A DNA stretch of 64,000 nucleotides from Litsea cubeba (taxonomy: Eukaryota > Streptophyta > Magnoliopsida > Laurales > Lauraceae): NCBI GenBank assembly GCA_012931725.1, contig CM022949.1, positions 6,399,011 through 6,463,010 of the forward strand, read 5' to 3'. The translations under genes were made by a program, and so were the position numbers. The first letter of the stretch is position 1. Each line of letters opens with the position of its first letter. Shown here one piece after another: positions 1-9,491 of the stretch. The notes under the pieces were generated by a model. That model did no database searches. It was not told where the DNA came from and saw only the letters and a list, made by a program, of their open reading frames with translations.

Positions 1-340
1 CAAAATCGGCTATAAACGCCAAAAATCGGCTATAAACGCCAAAATCGGCTATAAATGCCAAAAAAATCGCCTTTCACGGCAAACCAAGAAAAATGTCTCT
101 TTTCTTAAATATATGTGCAATGGAAAACTTGAAAGAAGTTGATTTCCTTTTTACTTGCGAAGGTTGATCTCCGGATCACCACTTGCAATTCCAAGTAAAA
201 ATAGAAAATCTGGCACACCCACACAAAAAAAGAAATATTGATGCACGCCCCTGCCCCCTGGTTACGAAAGGGTCGGAACCAAATGGACTCCCACGTCCGC
301 CGACCTCGGTAGGAACCGAGCATTGGAGCGCGGTCCATCA
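1..340 (+). repeat. 5' LTR of element B, right-hand part only
   Basis: It ends in CCATCA at 340 and is followed four bases later by the primer binding site. It matches 27,972-28,311 with two clear substitutions and small run-length changes. The first 60 bases hold three tandem copies of a unit with core GGCTATAAACGCC, a motif that returns in the 3' region of the same element (19,379-19,640). Confidence 0.9.
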
Positions 341-343
341 AGC

Positions 344-361
344 TGGCTCCACCCGGTGGGA
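344..361 (+). other. Primer binding site of element B
   Basis: TGGCTCCACCCGGTGGGA lies three bases after the LTR end. Its place and its shape (TGG-CC-C-GTGGGA) match gypsy primer sites, but it departs from the common TGGCGCC form seen in elements C and D, and I could not assign the tRNA. Confidence 0.6.
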
Positions 362-1674
362 CCCGTTTATTTGAGAACACGATGCTAGAAATGAAATATT
401 TGCATATCATATATTTTGCTCTATGCTTATATTTCTTTTCTCGATTCCTTGGCTACTTTATAATTGGTGGCCTATGTTGAATTCCGCATCTAAAAAAAAT
501 GAGATGAGATTTTTTTGTTTGGAAATTTCTAATTCTTTGAATTTATTTCCACTCTTTCTCTTTTCAAAAAAAAAACAAAAAAAAATCAGATTTTTCAGTT
601 TGGATTCAAAATTGAGAAACTTTGATCCTCTCCCTTCTGGGCACTGGCGCTCACGGAAATCGCTGAGACCGTGTTCGGATCGGGGGTTGGGCCATTGTTT
701 CTCTTCGATGAGTTCATTAAAGATCTAAAAATATATATATATATATATAAAATATATAAAAAAAAATTTTAGATTTCTCAATTTGGATTCAAAATTGAGA
801 AACCTTGATCCGTTCCTATCGTTCATCGCGCTTGCAGAAATGTTGAGCCTGTTCGACTAAGGTTTTGGGCCATCGTTTCTCTTCGATGAGTTCATTAAAA
901 AAAATAATAAAATAATAAAAAATAAAAAAAATAAAAAAAAAGACATAGACCACTAAGGTTAAACCAACTGTGTTCTTTGATCATGGTTGATTCAAAGAAA
1001 AGCCTTGTCCAGAGTGTGGAGACAGCTTGACTGTTCTAGGTAAGGGTCCTCCAAACGGGTTCATTAAGTAATCCTACCCTTACCTGGGGGCAATTCTATC
1101 AATCAAGATTTCATAAGACCGGGTTAGGAGGCCTATGTGTACTCTCTCGTCTTTTAAATAAATTAAAAAAAAATAAATTTTAAAAAAAAATAAAAAAATT
1201 TTAAAATAAAAAAATAAAAAATAAAAAATAAAAAATTTTTCAAAAAAAAAATCTTAAAAATAAAAATAAAAAATAAAAAAAAAGATTTTTTTTTAAAAAA
1301 AAAAAAAAATCTTCAAAATCTTCAAAAAAAAAAAAAACTTCCGTCATTTTGGGTTTAGATTGGAGAAATCTTGGTCTTCTCCTTTCTGAGCACTGGCGCT
1401 CGCGGAAATCGCTGAGCCCGTGTTCAGATTGGAGTGCCTTTTGCTCTCTTTGATGAACCCGATATTGACTTTTCAAAAAAAAACTCGTCATCTTTAGATT
1501 CAGATCCGAGAAATTATGGTTCATTTCTTTCTGAGCACTGGCGCTCGCGGAAATCGCTGAGCCCGTGTTTAGATCGGAAAACCATGTGCTCTCTTTGATG
1601 AATCCAATCTTGACCTTTCAAAATAGAGAATCTCATCTCATGGATGCGGTCTCAAAACATTTGTGTCTAGCGGT
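362..1674 (+). repeat. 5' leader of element B: A-rich, four diverged copies of a ~130-bp repeat
   Basis: No gene is seen. Four related blocks lie near 593-725, 771-897, 1,341-1,460 and 1,488-1,620. Each starts with a 'tttggattc...gagaaa' segment, passes through a core such as ACTGGCGCTCGCGGAAATCG, and ends near 'tctctt(c/t)gatga'. They are separated by A-rich, low-complexity stretches (720-770, 895-945, 1,160-1,340). Element A is inserted at the right end. Confidence 0.75.
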
Positions 1675-1679
1675 ACTAG

Positions 1680-2813
1680 TGTTGGAATTTGAGATGACTT
1701 GAGAAGTCTTTTGATGAATTGAAGAAGTTAGCATCTCAAGTATTGTTTTGAGTTGGAATTCTTGTCAACACATTGTCACAAACATGATGTTAATAAGCTG
1801 GTATTGATAGAGCTGAAGAGAAGAATCAGAATTGAAACTGTCAGGAATTCAGATTTCCTGAAACAGAGTGACCGGTCGACCGGGCTCTTCATGCGGTCGA
1901 CCGAGCAAGAAGAAACCTGCAGAAAACAGTCTCAGGCACCTCTCAGTTATTTTCGTGACACAGTGTGTCTTCGGTCGACCGGGACCCCAGGATGTCGACC
2001 GAGCTCAAAAGTTGTCTGTTTCCAGTCAGTGTCTTCGGTCGACCGAGCAAGCCAGGATGTCGACCGAGCACGGGAACCAGAGTTGCGCAGAATTAGAAGT
2101 TTTGCACGAAAATTCAGCACTCTTATCTAATTTGTTTGGGACTCTTTCTAAACGAATTGTAGCCCGTTTTAAATACAATTAAGGGTTATCAAAACCTATA
2201 AAAAGGCATGTAAGGGTCGTTCTTAAATATACACCAGAAGAGAGAAAGAATAGAGAAGAGTTTTAGAGAGTTCTTGAGAGAAAGAAGAAGCTGCTGGTGT
2301 GTGTTGCTGTGTGCTGATGTGGTGACGTTTTCTACAGCAATTGTGGACGAGATTATGCTCTTGAAGATGGTGATTCGTCCATGAGTTAAGTGTCTCTCTG
2401 TTTATGCTTTAATTTCAATTTGTAAGGGATTGAGAGAGAGAGAATTGTAGAGGGGAAGGGCTGTAGACAGAATTTATCTTCTATTCTGTTTTTACATCAA
2501 GTTGGTGCTTGGTGTCTGGGGTTTGGTGATCCTATCTGTGGGTGCAGATAAATTGTAAGGGGAGTCGGTGCTTCCTAGATAGTTGGTGCTATCTGAAACT
2601 AAGGGTTGGTGCTCTTTGTCGTTGGTGCGACTAAATATATTCAGACCTGTACCGGATCGGTGTTCGGACGGTTTTGATCCGTGGACGTAGCCTTTTGGTG
2701 AACCACGTTAAATCTGGTGTCATTGTGTGGTTTGACTTGTTTTGTTGTTGAATTGGACCTGTTTTTAGAAATCACTGATTCACCCCCCCTCTCAGTGATC
2801 GCGGTATCCAACA
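1680..2813 (+). repeat. 5' LTR of element A
   Basis: It is 1,134 bp, begins TGTTGG and ends CCAACA. The upstream part holds four GGTCGACC palindromes (1,874, 1,895, 1,973, 2,037) and two TGTCGACC variants. A run of 'gttggtgc' repeats occupies about 2,500-2,640. Open frames of about 100 codons within the LTR exist in both copies but show no sign of being genes. Confidence 0.95.
2197..2204 (+). promoter_or_regulatory. TATA box in the 5' LTR of element A
   Basis: TATAAAAA sits in the middle of the LTR, so transcription would start near 2,230. The same site is at 8,533-8,540 in the 3' LTR. Confidence 0.6.
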
Positions 2814-2815
2814 AT

Positions 2816-2827
2816 TGGTATCAGAGC
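2816..2827 (+). other. Primer binding site of element A (initiator Met tRNA)
   Basis: TGGTATCAGAGC is the standard complement of the plant initiator-Met tRNA 3' end and lies two bases after the LTR. Confidence 0.95.
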
Positions 2828-2879
2828 GAGGCTCCCTTGATCAGTTTAATACGCTAAGGGTGATCTCTTGTCAAATCAC

Positions 2880-5800
2880 ATGGCAGTCAATACAGGGAAT
2901 ATGAAAGCACCTCTGTTTGATGGTTCTAATTACTCTTTTTGGAAGATTAGGATGCAAGCCTTCATCAAATCTCTTGGCTATGATGTTTGGGAGGCTGTCA
3001 GAGCCGGTTACAATGCTGCCACCGTACCCAATGATACAGCATCGAAGAAGTTGGCAGACAACGACTCCAAGGCGCAAAATGCACTCTTTAGTGGCCTTGT
3101 GGACAGCGAGCTTGTCAAAGTAATTGCATGCAAAACAGCCAAGGAAATTTGGGACAAGTTGCAAAGCATACATGAAGGTGATGAGAAGATTAAAGAAGCC
3201 AAATTACAAACTCATCGCTTTCAATTCGAGTCTCTTCGCATGGAGGAAAGCGAGAATGTTGACTCGTATATGCAACGAGTGAATGAAGTCACGAATGACA
3301 TTCGTGGACTAGGGGAGGAGATTAAAGAGCCGGTCATCGTCAAAAAGGTTCTAAGATCTCTTCTTCCCCGGTTTGATTCAAAAGTCTCAGCCATTGAAGA
3401 AGCCAAAGATCTGAATGCATTTTCCATGGATGAATTACATGGTTCTCTAACTGCCTATGAGATGCGCATAGGAAAGACGTCTTCATCTGATAAAGAAGCG
3501 GCCTTCAAAGTTCAGAAAAAGGCAAAAGAGACTGCTGGTCATGATGTTGATACCGATGATGATGAGCTTGAGGCTCAATTTGTTAGAAAGTTGAAGAAAG
3601 GAAGCAATGGAAAGTACAAAGGGAAGCTACCCTTTAAATGCTTCAATTGTGGAGGTATTGGTCACTTTGCTGCGAAGTGTCCGCTAAAAGAAGACAATGA
3701 TAATGACTCTTATGCTGAAAAGAGTAAAGGAAAGAGAAATTTCAGAAAAAGGGGCAAAGCTAAAAACTTTCTATGTCAACAAGATGACAGCACGTCTGAA
3801 ACTTCAGACGATGATGAATCAACCGAAGCTCTCTTCATGGTCACTGTTGAAGAAGAAGAAGAGCTAGATCCGGAAGAGGATGAGGAGGCTGAAGTCAATC
3901 TTGAAGAGGAACTCATAGCCGCACTTGAGGAGCTAAGCATGGAACGCAAATCAAGTAAGAAAAATCTGAAACTTCTCCATGAATCTGAAAGTTCTATTAT
4001 TGCTTTGAAAACTCAAGTAGAAGAATATAAAAGAATGGTAGAAGTCCTTGAAAACCAAATAAGTATCAAAAAGGAAGAGGCTATGAAACTTGAAACTGAG
4101 ATCGCTAGAGCAAAGGCTGAAAATTTGGAAAATAGCAAAAAACTCAAAGCGCTCCAAGCGATTGAAGGGACTATGAAACTCAATGAACTACTGAAAGTTC
4201 AAAGACCTGCCCACTTCAGATTTGGTCTAGGATTTGAGAAAGGTGAATCCTCTAAGATTGCACCTCCTGAAAAGAAAGAGTTTGTGAAGCAAGTCACTGC
4301 ACCTTCTAACTCTATGAAGCCCACTCAACCTAGAAAGGAGTCCATTCCTGTTAGAAAGGTATTGAAGACTAACCAGCCACAAAGAAGATATAAATTCTAT
4401 GGTTATTGCTTTCATTGTAATATGTTTGGACATAAAAGAGCTGATTGCAAATTCTATGTAAGAAACAGCCCATTTGTGACTAGGAATCCTTTTTCAATCC
4501 TAAGTAGCCACAAAATTGAGTGCTATATGTGTCATAATTATGGACACTTGGCTAGGGATTGTAGGTTGCATATTGCTAACAAATTTCAGGTTGAAAAGAA
4601 ACCCAAGTTAGTCAAGGCTTGGAGAGCAAAGCAAAGTGCAGAAAGTCCCAAAGAATCTCTCATTGTGCAAACGGCATTTAATGCACAAAAGAAGGCAGCA
4701 CCATGGGTCCTTGATAGTGGTTGTTCAAGCCATATGACTGGTGATAAAGAGAAATTCATCAAATTACAGCACTATGAAGGCGGTTCAGTGAAGTTTGGCA
4801 ACAATGATGGTGCCAAAATCTGCGGAAAAGGTGTTATTCAGCTTATGGCAAACAAGATCAGATCGGAAGAAGTCTTATATGTGTCTGGATTGAGACACAA
4901 CCTGCTTAGTGTGAGCCAGATCTGTGACAAGGGTCATGAAGTTATCTTCACAAAGAATGGGTTTGCCATCAAGAAGAGTAGCAACGGCAAAACAGTGGCA
5001 ACTGGATCAAGAACTGCTGGAAATCTCTATACATTGTCAGATGGAGCTGAAAAAACCTGCTTGATGAGTCGGACAGAGGAAAGTTGGTTGTGGCACAAAC
5101 GCCTTGGGCATCTAAGCTTTGATAACATGTCAAAGATTTGCAATTCAAAGGCTGTAAGAGGCATGTCTAAAGTTGAAAAGCCTTCCAATCCCATTTGCGA
5201 CTCTTGCCAAAAGGGAAAGCAAACGAGGGTTATGTTCAAGTCAAAGGAGCATCATTCCAAGAAACCTCTTGAGCTAGTGCACACTGATCTCTGTGGACCA
5301 ATGCGAACTCAAAGCACCAATGGAGATAAGTATTTCATGTTATGCATTGATGATTATACTCGTATGACATGGGTATTGTTTCTTAAGCATAAGCATCAAG
5401 CACTTGATCGTTTTAAAGTGTTTAAAGCACAGGTTGAAAATCAATTGGAAAAACGTATCAAGATTTTAAGGTCTGATCGTGGAGGCGAGTTCACATCTGA
5501 AGAGTTCACTAAATATTGTGAACATCATGGCATTCAAAGACAGTACTCAGCCCCTAAAACTCCACAGCAAAATGGAGTTGTGGAACGGAAGAATCGCACC
5601 GTACAAGAGATGGCTCGTACGATGCTAAGTGAAAGCAAGATGGCTGACAAGTATTGGAAAGAGGCAATTCATACGGCTGTATACATTCAAAACCGATGCT
5701 TGATCAGGCCACATGAAGTCAAAACTCCCTATGAGCTATGGTTTGGAAGAAAAGCAACAGTCAAGCACTTCAGAGTCTTCGGCAGCAAGTGTTACATCAA

Positions 5801-7727
5801 GCGGCTCGAACAAAATCCGGGCAAATTTGAAGAAAGAGCTGACGAAGGTATATTTCTGGGTTACTCCTCTACTAGCAAGGCATATAGGTGTCTTAACAAA
5901 AGAACCAGAAAAATCATAGAAAGTGCTGATGTGAGAATAGATGAAAATATTGAACCAAAGAATGCAACTCATAATGACAGTCCAGTTTATGAGGACTCGA
6001 GTGAGATTGATGATGAGATGGCTGAATCTAATGACTCTGAGAAATCAAAGGATGACTCAGATGATACTACACCTAAGAAGCACAGCACTTGGGTAGAGCA
6101 ACACCCTAAGGATCAAATCATTGGAGATCCTAAGGCAGGCGTTCAAACTAGACAAAGTGTAGTTAGCAATTACTCACTTGTGTCCACCATTGAACCCAAG
6201 ACTGTGGCTGAAGCCAGTCTCGATGAAAGTTGGTTGAAATCTATGCATGAGGAGTTGGAGCAATTTGAGAAGAACTCCACATGGGAACTTGTTCCTAGAC
6301 CTACTGATAAGAATGTTATTGGTACTAAATGGGTCTTTAGGAATAAGCTAAATGAAGATGGTCAAGTCATTAGAAACAAAGCAAGGTTGGTTTGTAAAGG
6401 CTATGCTCAAGTTAAAGGCATAGATTTTGAAGAGACCTTTGCACCGGTGGCTCATCTGGAAGCTATTCGTATGTTTCTTGCATTGGCAGCATACAAAACC
6501 TTCAAGGTATTTCAGATGGACGTAAAGTCAGCTTTCTTGAATGGTTTACTTGAAGAAGAGGTCTACATTGAGCAACCTGATGGTTTTCTCATCAGCAAAA
6601 ATTCAGATCTAGTGTGCAAATTGAAAAAGGCTCTTTATGGACTGAAACAAGCGCCAAGGGCATGGTATGCAAGGCTAGATCTCTATCTCCGCAAGATCGG
6701 TTTTGAAAAAGGAATGGTTGATAGCAATCTGTATGTCAAAACTGAGTTAAGCAAACAGCTGGTTGTCATTGTTTATGTTGATGACATAATCTTTGGTGGC
6801 AATGATGAGGAGATGTGCAGGAATTTTGCTGAAGAGATGAAGAAAGAATTTGAGATGTCGATTTTTGGAGAACTAAAGTTCTTTCTTGGTTTACAAGTGC
6901 AGCAGCTGAAACATGGCATCTTCATATCACAAATGAAGTACATTAAGGAAATGCTGAAACGGTTCAATATGGAAGACAGCAAGCCAGTGAGCACACCAAT
7001 GTCAACGAACACGAAGCTTAGCAAAGATGATAAGGCCTCGTCCGTTGATCATACCACCTATCGCTCTATGATAGGAAGCTTGCTCTACTTGACTGCTACA
7101 AGACCAGATCTTCTACAAGCAGTATGTATGGTTGCACGTTTTCAAGCAGCACCAACTGAAACGCACCTTACAGCAGTGAAAAGAATCTTTCGATATCTGA
7201 AAGGTACTATGGAGCTTGGTATCTGGTATCCCAAAGGCAAATCCTTCACTCTTGTTGCATATTCTGATGCCGATTGGGCTGGATGCATAGATGATCGCAA
7301 GAGTACTAGCGGCGGCGCATTTTATCTTGGAGAGAGATTAGTTGCTTGGCATAGTAAGAAGCAAGACTCAGTATCCCTTTCGACAGCGGAAGCGGAATAT
7401 ATTACAGCGGCTACTTGTTGTACGCAAGTGTTATGGATGCGGCAAATGCTCTCTGATCTAGGAGTTCCTACAACGGATCCTACGCCGATCCTATGTGACA
7501 ACACGAGTGCAATTCATATATCTAAGAATCCTGTTCAGCACTCTCGAACAAAGCATGTAGCAATTCGTTATCATTTTCTTAAATATAAAGTTGCTGATGG
7601 AGAGGTCAAGTTGGAATATGTTCCAACAACTGAGCAAGTGGCTGATATTTTCACGAAACCTCTGCCAAAGGAAGTCTTCGAGTATCTCCGGAAAAAGTTA
7701 GGAGTTACTCACTCTCCTAAACCGTAG
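2880..7727 (+). CDS. Copia gag-pol polyprotein of element A, intact
   Basis: It supplies all proteins for copia transposition: capsid, protease, integrase, reverse transcriptase and RNase H. I start it at the first ATG (2,880); the frame opens twelve bases earlier at a TTG. About 1,615 residues. In order: gag of the UBN2/DUF4219 type; zinc knuckle CFNCGGIGHFAAKC (about residue 255); a very acidic stretch and a long predicted coiled coil (about 320-430); two more zinc knuckles, CFHCNMFGHKRADC (about 510) and CYMCHNYGHLARDC (about 548); protease WVLDSGCSSH (about 609); integrase with HTDLCGPM, RSDRGGEF and ERKNRT carrying the D-D-E residues; RT with YVDDIIFGG (about 1,299); RNase H with SDADWAGCIDDRKSTSG. 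No stop or frameshift is present, which is unlike the other five retroelements here. Three zinc knuckles flanking a coiled coil is more than the usual one. Confidence 0.95.
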   Translation: MAVNTGNMKAPLFDGSNYSFWKIRMQAFIKSLGYDVWEAVRAGYNAATVPNDTASKKLADNDSKAQNALFSGLVDSELVKVIACKTAKEIWDKLQSIHEGDEKIKEAKLQTHRFQFESLRMEESENVDSYMQRVNEVTNDIRGLGEEIKEPVIVKKVLRSLLPRFDSKVSAIEEAKDLNAFSMDELHGSLTAYEMRIGKTSSSDKEAAFKVQKKAKETAGHDVDTDDDELEAQFVRKLKKGSNGKYKGKLPFKCFNCGGIGHFAAKCPLKEDNDNDSYAEKSKGKRNFRKRGKAKNFLCQQDDSTSETSDDDESTEALFMVTVEEEEELDPEEDEEAEVNLEEELIAALEELSMERKSSKKNLKLLHESESSIIALKTQVEEYKRMVEVLENQISIKKEEAMKLETEIARAKAENLENSKKLKALQAIEGTMKLNELLKVQRPAHFRFGLGFEKGESSKIAPPEKKEFVKQVTAPSNSMKPTQPRKESIPVRKVLKTNQPQRRYKFYGYCFHCNMFGHKRADCKFYVRNSPFVTRNPFSILSSHKIECYMCHNYGHLARDCRLHIANKFQVEKKPKLVKAWRAKQSAESPKESLIVQTAFNAQKKAAPWVLDSGCSSHMTGDKEKFIKLQHYEGGSVKFGNNDGAKICGKGVIQLMANKIRSEEVLYVSGLRHNLLSVSQICDKGHEVIFTKNGFAIKKSSNGKTVATGSRTAGNLYTLSDGAEKTCLMSRTEESWLWHKRLGHLSFDNMSKICNSKAVRGMSKVEKPSNPICDSCQKGKQTRVMFKSKEHHSKKPLELVHTDLCGPMRTQSTNGDKYFMLCIDDYTRMTWVLFLKHKHQALDRFKVFKAQVENQLEKRIKILRSDRGGEFTSEEFTKYCEHHGIQRQYSAPKTPQQNGVVERKNRTVQEMARTMLSESKMADKYWKEAIHTAVYIQNRCLIRPHEVKTPYELWFGRKATVKHFRVFGSKCYIKRLEQNPGKFEERADEGIFLGYSSTSKAYRCLNKRTRKIIESADVRIDENIEPKNATHNDSPVYEDSSEIDDEMAESNDSEKSKDDSDDTTPKKHSTWVEQHPKDQIIGDPKAGVQTRQSVVSNYSLVSTIEPKTVAEASLDESWLKSMHEELEQFEKNSTWELVPRPTDKNVIGTKWVFRNKLNEDGQVIRNKARLVCKGYAQVKGIDFEETFAPVAHLEAIRMFLALAAYKTFKVFQMDVKSAFLNGLLEEEVYIEQPDGFLISKNSDLVCKLKKALYGLKQAPRAWYARLDLYLRKIGFEKGMVDSNLYVKTELSKQLVVIVYVDDIIFGGNDEEMCRNFAEEMKKEFEMSIFGELKFFLGLQVQQLKHGIFISQMKYIKEMLKRFNMEDSKPVSTPMSTNTKLSKDDKASSVDHTTYRSMIGSLLYLTATRPDLLQAVCMVARFQAAPTETHLTAVKRIFRYLKGTMELGIWYPKGKSFTLVAYSDADWAGCIDDRKSTSGGAFYLGERLVAWHSKKQDSVSLSTAEAEYITAATCCTQVLWMRQMLSDLGVPTTDPTPILCDNTSAIHISKNPVQHSRTKHVAIRYHFLKYKVADGEVKLEYVPTTEQVADIFTKPLPKEVFEYLRKKLGVTHSPKP

Positions 7728-8015
7728 GAGTTGTGCTTGAAAGGGGGAGCAATGCATTCATTGAATATCCTATTCGCTCCTCGGTTTGGTCCCTTTGGAC
7801 TTGTTGTCAAAGGGGGAGAGATGTTATGCTATGATAGCAAGGAAAGATGTTATGCTATGAAAGCTAGGGGGAGATTGTTGAAAATGCACGGTTGTTATTT
7901 CAGAATTTCAGAATTGGTTCCGAGTGAGTGTTGAAAAGAACTTGGAAGAGCTGCAAGCTGGAGTTGAAAGTGTTGAAGTTCCAATAGTGTTGCCAACAAT
8001 TCCAAAGGGGGAGAT
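7728..8015 (+). other. 3' untranslated region and polypurine tract of element A
   Basis: The true polypurine tract is AAAGGGGGAGAT (8,004-8,015), immediately before the 3' LTR. Three further AGGGGGAG copies lie at about 7,741, 7,811 and 7,866. The one at 7,866 is followed by ATTGTTG, so it mimics the real tract-LTR junction. No gene is seen. Confidence 0.8.
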
Positions 8016-9153
8016 TGTTGGAATTTGAGATGACTTGAGAAGTCTTTTGATGAATTGAAGAAGTTAGCATCTCAAGTATTGTTTTGAGTTGGAATTCTTG
8101 TCAACACATTGTCACAAACATGATGTTAATAAGCTGGTATTGATAGAGCTGAAGAGAAGAATCAGAATTGAAACTGTCAGGAATTCAGATTTCCTGAAAC
8201 AGAGTGACCGGTCGACCGGGCTCTTCATGCGGTCGACCGAGCAAGAAGAAACCTGCAGAAAACAGTTTCAGGCACCTCTCAGTTATTTTCGTGACACAGT
8301 GTGTCTTCGGTCGACCGGGACCCCAGGATGTCGACCGAGCTCAAAAGTTGTCTGTTTCCAGTCAGTGTCTTCGGTCGACCGAGCAAGCCAGGATGTCGAC
8401 CGAGCACGGGAACCAGAGTTGCGCAGAATTAGAAGTTTTGCACGAAAATTCAGCACTCTTATCTAATTTGTTTGGGACTCTTTCTAAACGAATTGTAGCC
8501 CGTTTTAAATACAATTAAGGGTTATCAAAACCTATAAAAAGGCATGTAAGGGTCGTTCTTAAATATACACCAGAAGAGAGAAAGAATAGAGAAGAGTTTT
8601 AGAGAGTTCTTGAGAGAAAGAAGAAGCTGCTGGTGTGTGTTGCTGTGTGCTGATGTGGTGACGTTTTCTACAGCAATTGTGGACGAGATTATGCTCTTGA
8701 AGATGGTGATTCGTCCATGAGTTAAGTGTCTCTCTGTTTATGCTTTAATTTCAATTTGTAAGGGATTGAGAGAGAGAGAATTGTAGAGGGGAAGGGCTGT
8801 AGACAGAATTTATCTTCTATTCTGTTTTTACATCAAGTTGGTGCTTGGTGTCTGGGGTTTGGTGATCCTATCTGTGGGTGCAGATAAATTGTAAGGGGAG
8901 TCGGTGCTTCCTAGATAGTTGGTGCTATCTGAAACTAAGGGTTGGTGCTCTTTGTCGTTGGTGCGACTAAATATATTCAGACCTGTACCGGATCGGTGTT
9001 CGGACGGTTTTGATCCGTGGACGTAGCCTTTTGGTGAACCACGTTAAATCTGGTGTCATTGTGTGGTTTGACTTGTTTTGTTGTTGAATTGGACCTGTTT
9101 TTAGAAATCACTGATTCACCCCCCCCCCCTCTCAGTGATCGCGGTATCGAACA
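8016..9153 (+). repeat. 3' LTR of element A
   Basis: It is 1,138 bp and nearly identical to 1,680-2,813. Differences seen are one C/T change in the upstream part, a longer C run near 9,119-9,129, and TATCGAACA in place of TATCCAACA at the end. TATA box at 8,533-8,540. Confidence 0.95.
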
Positions 9154-9491
9154 ACTAGTACGCCCTTTCAGGGTCTACTGTGTTGCGACCGGCACATCTG
9201 TAACTCCAACTTTATATTCTTCTTACCTCGAGCAAGCTCTGCTTCTCGATAAGTCAAATTTAAGTTCACAATTGCTTCTAGCAGTCACTGGGACGCTCAT
9301 TCTGGGCTTACCATACCTGCGATCAGAACAATTGTACCTTCTATGGCATTTTGCCTTCCTCATATTGCTTGGGTCATCTACCTCGAGCAATTTGAAAAGA
9401 CGAAACCATAGAACTTCCCATTTATGATCATTATATTCTTGTGATTACTAATGGATGTGGTCTTGTTTCAGAAATTTTCGAAAAACTAACA
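9154..9491 (+). other. Remaining leader of element B before gag
   Basis: This begins with the ACTAG duplication of element A and continues the leader of B up to the gag ATG. It is pyrimidine-rich. An open frame here crosses the LTR boundary of A and is judged fortuitous. Confidence 0.7.

Larger units (their letters stand above)
1680..9153 (+). mobile_element. Element A: complete Ty1/copia LTR retrotransposon, intact coding frame
   Basis: Both LTRs begin TGTTGGAATT and end in ACA, and the element is flanked by the perfect 5-bp duplication ACTAG (1,675-1,679 and 9,154-9,158). It has an iMet primer site, one long gag-pol frame and a polypurine tract. The two LTRs differ by two substitutions and by C-run length (7 versus 11), so the insertion is very young. 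The domain order PR-INT-RT-RH is that of copia. The long gag with coiled coil and the PR/RT motif style suggest the SIRE/Maximus group, with low confidence; no env-like frame follows pol. It sits in the leader of element B. Confidence 0.95.

Noticed and set aside
1..60. Short regular repeats that at first look like a CRISPR array (also 19,379-19,640).
   Set aside because: Spacers are only a few A-rich bases, units vary, and the setting is a plant LTR; these are ordinary tandem repeats.
1753..2182. Open frames of 104-125 codons in the LTR of element A, repeated at 8,089-8,518.
   Set aside because: They lie in the LTR upstream of and across the TATA region, have no domain, and are duplicated only because the LTR is.
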